This document shows, piece by piece, positions 8,744 through 17,152 of a stretch of 64,000 nt of DNA. The translations under genes and the position numbers were made by a program. Below the pieces are notes generated by a model. The model saw only the letters and a program-made list of their open reading frames with translations. It did not search any database and was not told the DNA's origin. Source of the DNA: Lysinibacillus sp. FJAT-14745 (GTDB taxonomy: Bacteria; Bacillota; Bacilli; Bacillales_A; Planococcaceae); NCBI RefSeq assembly GCF_001275675.1, contig NZ_LITM01000002.1:774073-838072 (forward strand), given 5' to 3'. Each line of letters starts with the position of its first letter. Position 1 is the first letter of the stretch.

Positions 8744-9537
8744 ACTTTACTTTGCTAAAACACGAGGTACTAGCTACTGTTAAACTTTTTAGTATCATAC
8801 TCGCTGTATTAATGCTCTATATCATTAGTATTGTTTATATGTATAACCCTGAAATGAGTAATACTCTTAATAAGCTTACCGAAACAATGCCTGAATTGAT
8901 GTCAGCATTTGGTATGACGAATATAGGCAATACGTTAATTGAATTTCTATCAACCTATTTGTATGGATTTTTATTGCTTATTCTACCGTTAGTTTTCATC
9001 ATTATGTCGGCAAATAAACTAATTATGGGCTATATCGATAATGGTTCCATGGCATACCTTATTGCGACACCGAATACACGTTTTAAAATTGTCTTTACGC
9101 AAGCATTTTTTTTAGTTGCTAGCATTTTTATATTGCTCTCAATTACAACTTTAGTTGCAGTCATATTTTCTGAGATTCTATTTCCAAATGAATTGGATAT
9201 AAGTGCTTTTTTGACTTTAAATATCGGTCTTTTTTTCTTACACTTTGCCATTAGTGGCTACTGCTTTTTTGTATCCTGCAGTAGCAAGGATTTAAGAACC
9301 TCTTATGCGTATAGTACAGGAATTCCTATTCTATTTTATTTAATTCAAGCGCTTAGTAATATGGGTGGTGCTTTAGGAAAGCTTAAGTACTTCACAATTT
9401 ACTCATTGTTTTCACCTGAAAAATTAATGACTCAAGATAGCTCGTCTATTTGGATGCTAGGAGCATTATTTTTAATTGGAATGTTATGCTATATGCTGGC
9501 TATTCGTGTTTTTGTTAAAAGGGATTTGTATTTATAA
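8740..9537 (+). CDS. ABC-2 type exporter permease
   Basis: A 265-residue membrane protein with six predicted helices. The pattern is that of half-size ABC-2 permeases, including a cytoplasmic loop (MAYLIATPNTRFKIVFTQ) between helices 2 and 3 that usually contacts the ATPase. It starts within the stop codon of the ATPase gene (four-base overlap), so the two products are made together. A strong terminator follows at 9546. The exported substrate is unknown; TetR control suggests an antimicrobial or lipid-like compound. Confidence 0.88.
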   Translation: MNFTLLKHEVLATVKLFSIILAVLMLYIISIVYMYNPEMSNTLNKLTETMPELMSAFGMTNIGNTLIEFLSTYLYGFLLLILPLVFIIMSANKLIMGYIDNGSMAYLIATPNTRFKIVFTQAFFLVASIFILLSITTLVAVIFSEILFPNELDISAFLTLNIGLFFLHFAISGYCFFVSCSSKDLRTSYAYSTGIPILFYLIQALSNMGGALGKLKYFTIYSLFSPEKLMTQDSSSIWMLGALFLIGMLCYMLAIRVFVKRDLYL

Positions 9538-9545
9538 CGTAAAAA

Positions 9546-9577
9546 ACTGCTTGCTTTCTCTGAGCAAGCAGTTTTTT
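9546..9577. terminator. bidirectional terminator
   Basis: The ten-base arms ACTGCTTGCT (9546-9555) and AGCAAGCAGT (9563-9572) are flanked by an A-run and a T-run. It serves the rightward ABC operon and probably also the leftward TetR gene that ends at 9626. Confidence 0.88.
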
Positions 9578-9625
9578 AGATCTCTAGAAATATATGAATA
9601 CCTGAGAAACCTGAGTTAACATTCA

Positions 9626-10222
9626 TTACTGCATAGACGTTAAATTACCAAGGAATCGCAATAAACGAAAATGAATTTTTGCCAATTCTTCCACACTTAA
9701 ATCCTCATTTCCTCTGTCTAGCCATTCCTGAATAATCCCCAAAATTGCAGAAGCTAAAAAAGCCTGTAAATATTGTCGGAATTCTGGATCTTGCAATTCC
9801 TCTCCAATAACGGAAAGTCTATCTAAAATTTGATTACTAAAGACTTCCTTCAATCTCTTGCTAAATCCGGGACTGCCCTGCTCCCCTAATATAACTCGAA
9901 AGGCGGTGGCATGCTCTTTAAAACATTTAATCACTTCGACAAATGGTGGATAAAACTGTCCTGTTTTTAACGTTTGAAAGGCTTCTAGTGGTTGCACATT
10001 TTTAACATAGCTTTCTAGTTCATTTATTAACTCCTGCTGCAAGTCCTCCATCACTTCAAACTTATCCTTATAATGTAAATAAAAAGTTCCTCGATTGATG
10101 TTTGCAGTAGAAGCTAGATTTTTAACTGTTACTCGTTCAAAGCCTACCTCTTCTATTTGTATAATTAATGCATTTTTTATAGCCTGTTTTGTTTCAAAAT
10201 TCATTATTTTATGGATAGACAT
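9626..10222 (-). CDS. TetR/AcrR family regulator of the divergent HXXEE/ABC unit
   Basis: A 198-residue repressor. The helix-turn-helix covers about residues 15-60, with the recognition segment INRGTFYLHYKDKFEVMED. The C-terminal domain is helical and resembles the YhgD-type TetR regulators of Bacillus. The ATG at 10222 is used because GGAGG sits six bases before it; the longer frame to 10246 lacks a ribosome site. It is transcribed away from the HXXEE pseudogene. Two nearly identical inverted repeats around 10306-10316 and 10896-10906, one before the HXXEE gene and one before the ABC genes, are its probable operators. Confidence 0.9.
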   Translation of the reverse strand: MSIHKIMNFETKQAIKNALIIQIEEVGFERVTVKNLASTANINRGTFYLHYKDKFEVMEDLQQELINELESYVKNVQPLEAFQTLKTGQFYPPFVEVIKCFKEHATAFRVILGEQGSPGFSKRLKEVFSNQILDRLSVIGEELQDPEFRQYLQAFLASAILGIIQEWLDRGNEDLSVEELAKIHFRLLRFLGNLTSMQ

Positions 10223-10300
10223 GTATAACCTCCGTTCTATTGACACTTTATACCAACTTGTTCATTGTATTTGCCTACATGCTAACGTAAAATTTTACTA

Positions 10301-10320
10301 GTATCAACACCGTGTTCAGT
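10301..10320. promoter_or_regulatory. candidate TetR operator, copy 1
   Basis: The 11-bp core AACACCGTGTT (10306-10316) is an odd-length palindrome. It sits in a block (TATCAACAC, one base, GTGTTCAGTAAA) that recurs before the ABC operon at 10891-10912. It lies about 20 bp before the start of the HXXEE pseudogene and in the divergent region of the TetR gene. Confidence 0.75.
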
Positions 10321-10337
10321 AAAGGAAAGAAAAATTA

Positions 10338-10826
10338 ATGGAACCTTTAGCCGTTTTCTTTTGTTTAGCAATTACCTTGCACAATATTGAAGAAGTTATT
10401 TGGCTACCTCAATGGTCATAGCAGGGTTCAAAGTTTCAAAAAGCTGTGACGCCAAATGAATTTCATTTCGCAGTTTTAGTGATTACAGCTTTAGCTTATT
10501 TATCGGCATTTTTCTTTATCTTTTTTCCACAATCTAATTTTGCGAAATGGCTTTTCGTTGGATTTTTAGGCGCGATGATTATCAATGCTATTTTTCCACA
10601 TCTTTTAGCAACAATAATAATGAAAAAATATGCCCCCGGACTTGTAACAGGATTGCTACTTAATATACCAATCAACTGCTTCATTATTCGAAGGATGTTT
10701 GAGGCACAATTAATTGGATGGACAGAGCTACTATTTTCAACGATTCTAGTAGGGTTAAGTTTGTTAGCGCTTATTCCATTTCTGTTTAAGTTAGGCAGGA
10801 TGGTTACACTTAACTCGAAAACGTAA
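10338..10826 (+). pseudogene. HXXEE-domain membrane protein, split by an in-frame TAG
   Basis: From the ATG at 10338 (AGGAAAG eight bases before) the frame reads a hydrophobic helix and the diagnostic HXXEE motif, HNIEEVIWLP. It then meets TAG at 10419-10421 after 27 codons. The same frame continues without another stop to 10826, giving the rest of the family: a charged loop with TPNEFHF and three or four membrane helices ending near residue 155. No frame shift is needed, so this is a single nonsense change. A GTG at 10446 could restart translation but would lose the HXXEE motif and has no good ribosome site. A protein of about 163 residues would be normal. The gene carries its own copy of the TetR operator. 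Confidence 0.85.
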
Positions 10827-10889
10827 TCAATGAACACTTTTTGTAATTCTGTTTATTGTAATTGATTAATCATTGTCTTAAAATTTCAG

Positions 10890-10912
10890 TTATCAACACT
10901 GTGTTCAGTAAA
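10890..10912. promoter_or_regulatory. candidate TetR operator, copy 2
   Basis: The core AACACTGTGTT (10895-10905) sits in a block almost identical to that at 10301-10323, and the match runs through CAGTAAA. It ends just before the ribosome site AAAGGAGAG of the ABC ATPase gene, so a bound repressor would block transcription. Confidence 0.75.
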
Positions 10913-10927
10913 AGGAGAGATGAATAA

Positions 10928-11656
10928 ATGGGAAACAATGCGATTTCATTAAACTCTATTGAAAAAAAGTTTCACAAAAAACAAGTAATTGCCCCGCTAT
11001 CCTTAGAAATTCCTAAGGGACAGCTTATTGGCTTACTTGGCCCTTCAGGCTGTGGGAAAACGACGTTAATTAAAATGATTATGGGGATGATCAAGCCCGA
11101 TAATGGCAATATTCAAGTGTTAAATCATACAGTTCCTCATAAGCAATTACTGACGGATATCGGCTATATGGCACAATCTGATGCGCTGTATTTGGATTTA
11201 ACCGGCGAAGAGAACCTTCATTTTTTTGCAAAGCTTTATCGTTTATCAAAAAAAGAGCGTGCAGAGCGTGTCAATTATGCTGCAAACCTTGTTCATTTAA
11301 CGGATGATTTAAATAGTAAGGTGATGAATTATTCTGGAGGGATGAAACGGAGATTATCTCTTGCAATTGCTCTTATCCAAAATCCAAAGTTATTGATTTT
11401 AGATGAGCCAACTGTTGGTATTGATCCCGTATTGAAAAAAGAAATTTGGCAGGAGTTAATTCGTTTAAAAAACGATGAGCATAAAACCATTTTAGTAACG
11501 ACACATGCAATGGATGAAGCAGAGCGCTGCGACCAGTTGACTATGCTACGCAATGGCCGGATCATCGCACATGGAACACCACATGATTTGAAAGCTCATT
11601 ATCAAGCAAAAGATTTTGATGAAGTGTTTTTAAAAGCTGGAGGTGAAGCACTATGA
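10928..11656 (+). CDS. ABC-2 exporter ATP-binding protein
   Basis: A 242-residue ATPase. Walker A is GPSGCGKTT near residue 38, the signature is YSGGMKRR near 137, Walker B is LLILDEPTVGID and the switch His is in VTTHAMDEAE. Its length and motifs fit the drug-resistance exporter class (DrrA/YhiH-like, half-size). AAAGGAGAG precedes the ATG. The last codons overlap the next permease gene by four bases. The TetR operator copy at 10890 places it under the regulator encoded at 9626. Confidence 0.93.
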   Translation: MGNNAISLNSIEKKFHKKQVIAPLSLEIPKGQLIGLLGPSGCGKTTLIKMIMGMIKPDNGNIQVLNHTVPHKQLLTDIGYMAQSDALYLDLTGEENLHFFAKLYRLSKKERAERVNYAANLVHLTDDLNSKVMNYSGGMKRRLSLAIALIQNPKLLILDEPTVGIDPVLKKEIWQELIRLKNDEHKTILVTTHAMDEAERCDQLTMLRNGRIIAHGTPHDLKAHYQAKDFDEVFLKAGGEAL

Positions 11657-12669
11657 GAATCGGCGCAATTGTTACTAGAATTATGCAGCAAATGATCCGT
11701 GATAAACGTACACTCGCTTTATTATTTTTTGCACCTCTTCTTGTGCTTTCGTTAATGTATTTTGTTTTTAATAGTGCTGAGCCTGAAGTAACACTAGTCG
11801 TATCAAATGGTCCTGTACAGCTAATTGAAAAACTTGAAGCAGCGGATTTCCATGTCATCGAAAACAACGATTTTACTAGTGCCAGTTTAAAAGAAGAAAA
11901 ATATGATGGCTGGTTAGCTTTCAATCAATCTCAATTGAAACTCACATTATTAAATGATGATCCGTCTACCGCCAAGGCTTTAAAAATGAAGCTTTCTCAA
12001 GTTTTGCAGCCGGAACAATCTTCAAAGATGAAGTTGACGACTGAATATGTATATGGCGATGAAAATACCGCTATTTTTGATATTTTTAGCCCGATGCTTA
12101 TAGGTTTCTTTGTGTTCTTTTTCGTCTTTTTAATTACAGGCATAGCGTTGTTAAAAGAACGAACTTCAGGGACATTGGAACGTTTACTAGCGACACCGAT
12201 TAAACGTTCTGAAATTGTTGCTGGCTATATGGTAGGTTATGGATTGTTTGCTTTTCTTCAAACGACTATTATTGTTCTATTTGGGATTTATGTTCTGGAT
12301 ATCGTACACGTTGGCTCCATCTGGCTCGTTCTACTAATCAATATTGTCGTTGCGCTTGTTTCATTATCATTAGGAGCTCTCTTATCAAGTTTTGCTTCTT
12401 CAGAGTTTCAAATGATGCAATTTATCCCGCTTGTCATTGTACCGCAAATTTTCTTTTCAGGTATTTTCCCACTCGATAATATGGTTGAGTGGCTGCAAAA
12501 TATTGGTCGTATTATGCCACTATACTATGCGGCTGACGCGTTGAATGGGGTTATGTATAAGGGATATTCCTTTAGTGAAATTCTAGCCGACTTAGCGATT
12601 CTTGCTTGCTTCGCTCTAGTATTTATTACATTAAATATTGTAAGTTTAAAAAAATATCGATCATTATAA
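11653..12669 (+). CDS. ABC-2 type exporter permease with large extracytoplasmic loop
   Basis: A 338-residue permease of the ABC2_membrane_3 type. One N-terminal helix (about 20-40) is followed by an extracytoplasmic domain to about 145, then five helices. The family coupling signature lies between helices 2 and 3: LLKERTSGTLERLLATPIKRSE, here at about 168-190. The start overlaps the ATPase stop, and a terminator follows. With the preceding ATPase it forms a complete efflux pump induced through the TetR protein. The substrate is unknown; homologous pairs export antimicrobial peptides or drugs. Confidence 0.93.
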   Translation: MRIGAIVTRIMQQMIRDKRTLALLFFAPLLVLSLMYFVFNSAEPEVTLVVSNGPVQLIEKLEAADFHVIENNDFTSASLKEEKYDGWLAFNQSQLKLTLLNDDPSTAKALKMKLSQVLQPEQSSKMKLTTEYVYGDENTAIFDIFSPMLIGFFVFFFVFLITGIALLKERTSGTLERLLATPIKRSEIVAGYMVGYGLFAFLQTTIIVLFGIYVLDIVHVGSIWLVLLINIVVALVSLSLGALLSSFASSEFQMMQFIPLVIVPQIFFSGIFPLDNMVEWLQNIGRIMPLYYAADALNGVMYKGYSFSEILADLAILACFALVFITLNIVSLKKYRSL

Positions 12670-12676
12670 TCACAGG

Positions 12677-12706
12677 GTTCTGCTCAAAAATTGGGCAGAA
12701 CTTTTT
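12677..12706 (+). terminator. rho-independent terminator of the TetR-controlled exporter
   Basis: GTTCTGC (12677-12683) pairs with GCAGAAC (12695-12701), followed by five T residues. Confidence 0.85.
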
Positions 12707-12833
12707 CAATTAGAAAATTCCACCAATTTTCTATTAGCAAAGGAGCTAATATTCATCTATACTAAATTTACAGTTAAATGGTTAAATGTTTTACATCGTA
12801 AGTTAAAAAGCCTAAAAATAAAGGTGTGTAAAG

Positions 12834-13712
12834 ATGAAGACGATTATGGAAATTCAGAACGTTTCTAAACAGTATAGAGGGAAGAAAATTTTAGAGAATG
12901 CTACATTTTCTATTTGTGCCAATCAAATTATAGCTCTAGTAGGAAAGAATGGATCAGGTAAGAGTACCCTTCTAAAAATCATTGCGGAATTAGTCGATGC
13001 TGACAGTGGCTCTATTGTGAAACATCGACAATCTTTAAAAATTGGTTATGTGCCAGAAGTGACCCCTTCACATATTTTGTTTACGCCTGAAGAATATCTT
13101 TATCATATGGGTAGTATTCGAGGCATGGCAAAAAAACAACTACAGCAAAAAATAAATGATTTACTTGAATTATTTCATTTAGAGGAAGCTCGGAACATTC
13201 GGATTGTTAATTTTTCTAAGGGTATGAAGCAAAAGGTTATGATTATGCAGGCAATGCTTGAAGACACAGATCTACTAATCTTAGATGAACCATTATCAGG
13301 ACTCGATCCTAAGGCCCAAAGCGACTTAGAAGAAACTCTCTCTATTTTAAAGGACAAAGGATTAAGTATCGTTTTAACATGTCATGAAACAAAATTACTT
13401 CAACATCTTGTTGATACCGTTCTTGTTATTCAAAATAATAAGATCATTCAAGCTGATTCATTCAATAAAAATGATGTACCGAAAAATAAATTAATTTTTG
13501 AGATTTCAAGCGAGGAATTATTGGACCATCTATTACCTATTCTTGAAATTCAACAACAAAGTCTTTTAAACAACAGTTGTTATGAGGTAATCACCATTAT
13601 TAAGGCGGAGGAAACAGACCGAATATTATTAGAGCTACTACATAAAAAAGCCTCTATTAAACAATTAATCCCGATAAATGAAAAGGAGGAACAATTCTAT
13701 ACCCATTTTTAA
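12834..13712 (+). CDS. ABC transporter ATP-binding protein
   Basis: A 292-residue ATPase. Walker A is GKNGSGKST near residue 39, the signature is FSKGMKQK near 127, Walker B is LLILDEPLSGLD and the switch His is in LTCHETKLLQ. The C-terminal 80 residues are a non-catalytic extension. An in-frame ATG four codons later (MEIQNVSKQY) is a possible alternative start. The permease gene follows 21 bp downstream. It is unrelated in detail to the two preceding ABC systems, so three separate export units lie within 7 kb. Confidence 0.9.
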   Translation: MKTIMEIQNVSKQYRGKKILENATFSICANQIIALVGKNGSGKSTLLKIIAELVDADSGSIVKHRQSLKIGYVPEVTPSHILFTPEEYLYHMGSIRGMAKKQLQQKINDLLELFHLEEARNIRIVNFSKGMKQKVMIMQAMLEDTDLLILDEPLSGLDPKAQSDLEETLSILKDKGLSIVLTCHETKLLQHLVDTVLVIQNNKIIQADSFNKNDVPKNKLIFEISSEELLDHLLPILEIQQQSLLNNSCYEVITIIKAEETDRILLELLHKKASIKQLIPINEKEEQFYTHF

Positions 13713-13733
13713 TGAGGAAGAATAGAAACCGAC

Positions 13734-14441
13734 ATGACTAGTTTATTACGCTATCAATTTATCAATTATTTAAGAACCTATAAATATGTTCCACCCTTTT
13801 CAATTTTCATTTTATGTCTTGTTGTAAACTATACTTTTGTCCCAAATCCAATTTTAGATAGCTATTCGTTTACAGCCATCATCCTCTTTCTTCTAATGGG
13901 ATGGTTTACAGTTACACTATTTCACGCAGAAGATGAAGAGCAAAAAGTAATTACAACACTTCATGCAAAAAGTCGAACACAGTACAATTTAGGAATTTTT
14001 ATAATTTGTGGACTAATTGGTTTCGGTCTGAGCTGTGTATCAGTAATTTACCCTACTCTAATTGGTGCCTTTGGAGAAGAACCAAGATTTATACATCAAT
14101 TACTTGGATTCCTCTCTCATTTTAGTTTAGCTGTACTAGCCATTGCACTTTCAGCAATATTTACAAGAGAGCTCGTCAAAAACAAGCAAAATACTTGGTG
14201 GGGTGTACTTAGCATCTTACTTTTTTCTATCGTTATCGCTACCTTAACAGAGGCGATTCTTCAGATAAAAGGACTAATTTGGCTGCTTCCACCTGTCCGT
14301 CTTTCATTGGAAATGATGGGTTCGGAAGATTCTATAAAAACAATACCGACCATTTTTTATTGGCAGTTTGCTTGGATTTTCCTCTACTCAACCTTCGTCA
14401 TCATGTTGTTCTTCCTCCTATCGAATCGAAAAAGGAAATAA
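13734..14441 (+). CDS. ABC exporter membrane subunit
   Basis: A 235-residue protein with six hydrophobic segments and short loops. It has no close family signature that I can name. Its position 21 bp after an ATPase gene makes it the likely membrane partner. The ATG at 13734 is the first good start; GAGGAAG lies about 14 bases before it, which is further than usual, so the start is less certain. No terminator is obvious directly after it, and the DinB gene begins about 120 bp later. Confidence 0.75.
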   Translation: MTSLLRYQFINYLRTYKYVPPFSIFILCLVVNYTFVPNPILDSYSFTAIILFLLMGWFTVTLFHAEDEEQKVITTLHAKSRTQYNLGIFIICGLIGFGLSCVSVIYPTLIGAFGEEPRFIHQLLGFLSHFSLAVLAIALSAIFTRELVKNKQNTWWGVLSILLFSIVIATLTEAILQIKGLIWLLPPVRLSLEMMGSEDSIKTIPTIFYWQFAWIFLYSTFVIMLFFLLSNRKRK

Positions 14442-14565
14442 GATTTCTATATGGAGGCTGATTTTATTAAAATATCTTTGCTCTTAAAACACCTAAAATC
14501 AAAGGATAATTTCGAAAAATTAAGAATATAAGTAATAAAAGTCAGAAAAATTGGAGTGTAAATAC

Positions 14566-15051
14566 ATGATTCATGAAATAGAGGAATATGTAAAATATTT
14601 AGATGGTGTTCATAAACGAACGATGCAATATGTGAAGGTAATACCTGATGAACTTTTAAATTGGAAGCCTTCTGAAGATAAATTTTCTATAGGTGATTTA
14701 TTGCGACATATCGCATCATCTCGTTTGATGTTTCTTGGTATATTTGAACAGGGTTCGTGGACGTATGCAGGACATGATTCTGGTAAAGGGACTTCTCTTG
14801 AGGATATTTCAAATTATTTAGAGTCATGTCAAATTAAATTAACAGAGGGGCTTTTAAAGATGGGCAACGATATTTTATCAAAAAAGGTTTTAACCCTTCT
14901 TGGTCATGAAGTTAGTGCTTGGAGAATACTTATGTCAATTCCTGAACATGAAATCCATCATCGCGGACAAATCTCTACATATTTACAAATAAACAAGATT
15001 GAACCTCCTCAAATTTTCGGATTAAAGATTGAACAAGTTAAAACATTATAA
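14566..15051 (+). CDS. DinB/YfiT-like four-helix protein
   Basis: A 161-residue DinB-superfamily protein (DNA-damage-inducible fold, often a metal-dependent hydrolase or thiol transferase). Three conserved His positions for the metal site are visible: His in LLRHIASSR near 46, and the pair in PEHEIHHRGQ near 131-135. The motif W-K-P-S near 30 is also typical. The start is the ATG at 14566, with TTGGAGTG seven bases before it. A terminator follows at 15064. Its substrate is not known. Confidence 0.88.
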   Translation: MIHEIEEYVKYLDGVHKRTMQYVKVIPDELLNWKPSEDKFSIGDLLRHIASSRLMFLGIFEQGSWTYAGHDSGKGTSLEDISNYLESCQIKLTEGLLKMGNDILSKKVLTLLGHEVSAWRILMSIPEHEIHHRGQISTYLQINKIEPPQIFGLKIEQVKTL

Positions 15052-15063
15052 TTTTATAAAAGA

Positions 15064-15099
15064 GCTTTGGACACCATCATATATCCAAAGCTTATTTTT
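15064..15099 (+). terminator. rho-independent terminator after the DinB gene
   Basis: GCTTTGGA (15064-15071) pairs with TCCAAAGC (15084-15091), followed by a T-rich tail. Confidence 0.8.
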
Positions 15100-15254
15100 G
15101 TCATTATATTAAACTTCCCCCGTTGTATAGAGTAAAACTTTAATTAGTGAAAATAAAAAAGCCCAAAAACAGAGTTTCTTTTTAGCGTCCATTGGTTGTT
15201 GAATAGTCACGAAAATAATCGCCAAAACCTCACCTCGAATTTTGCTCGTTGACT

Positions 15255-15290
15255 AAAAAATGCCCCCGATTTACTTAGGTAGTGGGGGCA
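15255..15290 (-). terminator. orphan terminator-like hairpin
   Basis: TGCCCCC (15261-15267) pairs with GGGGGCA (15284-15290). On the minus strand a T-run follows, so it would stop leftward transcription, yet no leftward gene ends here. The rest of the 440-bp gap 15052-15489 shows no gene. Confidence 0.45.
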
Positions 15291-16080
15291 ATCATTTTCG
15301 TATACGGATTGTCATTTTTAATTTATTCAATCCAACCTCCAACCTTTTCTTATAGATCATCACTTTTATTTTAAAAAAGCCGAAGTTTAAAGAGCGACAA
15401 ACAATACTGGTTTTTGGGAATTTTTCGTGCGTTAAATGATGATAGCAATATATAATAGAAGAAATTCAAACTAGACTGGATGTGATGACATGGAAACAGT
15501 TCATATTCCTATCAATGCTGAACATATTATTAGTACCTCTAGTAAAGGAAATCAATCGAAATGGCGTATCGGCAACAAGTGGGTCAAACAAAATGCACGA
15601 GGGTATGAGGGGCAAGCAGAAGTATTAGCTTCCCTCATGCTTGAATGCTCAACTCTTGATCGCTCTAAATATGTCGTCTATCAGCCATGTATCATTCAGT
15701 TGGCTGACGGTGAACAATTTGAAGGCTGCTATTCACTCGACTTTCGTGGTACAAAACAGGAAGTGACACTTGAGCGCTTGTTTGAAGCAAATTTCAGCTC
15801 TACTGACCCTATTACAAATAACAAAACACTTTCTACTAAAGAAAAATTCGAGCAGTTAATGGCACAGATTGAGCAGTATACAGGACTCGTTGTACATCAT
15901 CAAATTGCACAGCTATTCGCTTTTGATGCCCTTATTCTAAACGAAGATCGGCATACAAATAACATTTTATTTTTATACGATCCAAAAGAAAAAACGTGGG
16001 AGCTGGCGCCTATTTTCGATAACGGGCTCAGCCTACTATCTGATGAAAAAGACTATCCACCTGGCAAACCTTTAACAATT

Positions 16081-16281
16081 ATCAATTATACCTCGGCATA
16101 ATTGCGTCCGGAATCGGCTTTGTGATTAGGCCTGCATGATGCAGGTCAGTTAGCCGTTATCGCATGGATGCGATGGTTTTAGGCTAACATCCTATGTGAA
16201 CTCCTTTTCGATTCCGTGACATCCGCCGGAGGCTTTAACTTCTTTCAGCGGGTGTTTGGACACCAGCTGAAAGAAGTTAAA
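16081..16281 (+). repeat. dispersed repeat family L, copy 1 (inside the HipA-like gene)
   Basis: The left end is the perfect hairpin CAATTATRCC/GGCATAATTG, followed by TTGCGTCCGGAATCGG. The right part has CGATTCCGTGACATCCGCCGGAGG, an imperfect inverted copy of the left part. It ends in a stem CTTTAACTTCTTTCAGC pairing with GCTGAAAGAAGTTAAAG. Copy 2 at 52823-52958 has the same ends but lacks the internal hairpin cassette (16149-16188). It contains no ORF and no transposase. Confidence 0.88.
16149..16188. repeat. hairpin cassette nested in repeat L
   Basis: The outer stem GTTAGCC (16149-16155) pairs with GGCTAAC (16182-16188). The inner stem ATCGCA pairs with TGCGAT, with GTT on one side and GGTTTTA on the other. 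The same plan with different paired bases occurs at 21587, 38902 and 6856. Copy 2 of repeat L has a short CTTTGTG/CACAAAG hairpin here instead. Confidence 0.75.
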
Positions 16282-16484
16282 GAGAAAAGTAAAGGCAAAA
16301 CCACTAAATTCATCTTTCACAAAACAACTTGCTCTTTACGAAGGACCACCTTTTATTGATAAGGAGAAATTAGTAGCGACAATCGAACAATCACCGTACG
16401 ATTTTGGACGTGCTAAAGACGTATTACTTTCACAGTTGCGTGATCCAGTTTTGAAACATTTATTCATAGAAGGAAGTGAAGCTA

Positions 16485-16886
16485 TTGATTGATTACATGA
16501 CTTTTGACGTAATGTGGATGGATGACATTATTGCAAACGTTGAGTTAAAACCGACTAATGGTGGCACACCATATGTCATTAACTATATTGAAGATTTTAA
16601 CAAGCAATTTTCACCGACGATGGAGGGGCATATCACCTTAGAAGAACTGGAACGTTGGCTAAAATGGAGAACTTTCCCCCCTACTCGGGTCAATGCAAAG
16701 GAATTACTGGCTTCACTAGATATGCAAGCCTATAATCGCTGGGGCATCGTGCGGAAAACACATGGTGTAATGGCAGATGATGAAATTTGGATTCGATTTA
16801 AAGGCGAAACTCTCACCCATCGGGATGTCTGCTTACGCAAGGATCTATACTATCCTGAGGAACCAAATTTCCCAGAATTTCAATAA
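16485..16886 (+). CDS. hypothetical partner of the HipA-like kinase
   Basis: A protein of about 133 residues with no family I can name. It is rich in Trp (near WMDD, RWLKWR and RWGIVRKTHG) and acidic overall, with no signal peptide or membrane helix. It overlaps the end of the HipA-like gene. The start is uncertain: GTG at 16476, TTG at 16485 (best spaced from AGAAGGA) or ATG at 16497. Its tight overlap suggests that it works with the kinase, for example as an antitoxin, substrate or accessory subunit, but this is inferred from position only. With the kinase disrupted, it may now lack a partner. Confidence 0.6.
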   Translation: MIDYMTFDVMWMDDIIANVELKPTNGGTPYVINYIEDFNKQFSPTMEGHITLEELERWLKWRTFPPTRVNAKELLASLDMQAYNRWGIVRKTHGVMADDEIWIRFKGETLTHRDVCLRKDLYYPEEPNFPEFQ

Positions 16887-16936
16887 GTTAACTGGCGGTA
16901 AATCTCTTTAGTACGAGTTTTTTTAAATTAAATGAG

Positions 16937-17003
16937 CTCTCAGACGTATTTTAAATCGAGTTGACGGGTGATTTCCCTAGCTCGATTCGTCTGGGAGTTC
17001 TTT
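16937..17003. terminator. long hairpin downstream of the HipA locus
   Basis: CTCTCAGACG (16937-16946) pairs with CGTCTGGGAG (16988-16997), and AATCGAG (16954-16960) with CTCGATT (16981-16987). A seven-base bulge lies on the left side and a short T-rich tail follows. Probably a terminator for the rightward locus. Confidence 0.6.
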
Positions 17004-17152
17004 AAGAAAATTAGCATAAACCAGAGCGAAAATTTTTAGCGAAGAACAGGTGAGGGTATAAAACAAACGATTTCATTCTGTCGCTTCAATCGCTTGATGA
17101 AATTTTTTTCATTCGATTTCATGGCACCAATTCCTCTCTTACAATGATTAAA

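Larger units (their letters stand above)
15490..16492 (+). pseudogene. HipA-like protein kinase, split by a repeat element
   Basis: The first 200 codons encode a HipA-like kinase core: an ATP-site segment KWRIGNKWVKQN near residue 25, the catalytic loop NEDRHTNN near 156, and the metal-binding FDNG (PIFDNGLS) near 178. The frame then runs into a 200-bp repeat (16081-16281) and stops at 16099-16101. Beyond the repeat, another frame resumes the HipA-type C-terminus (AKPLNSSFTKQL, then LYEGPPFIDKEKLV) and runs to TGA at 16490-16492. An intact protein of about 265 residues has therefore been interrupted. The truncated 203-residue product keeps the catalytic motifs but loses the last helices. The downstream gene at 16485 overlaps the old stop. 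Confidence 0.85.

Noticed and set aside
16149..16188. Integron attC-like site, because of GTTAGCC and GGCTAAC boxes
   Set aside because: The boxes are in the opposite order to attC core sites, no integrase is present, and other cassette copies lack these bases.
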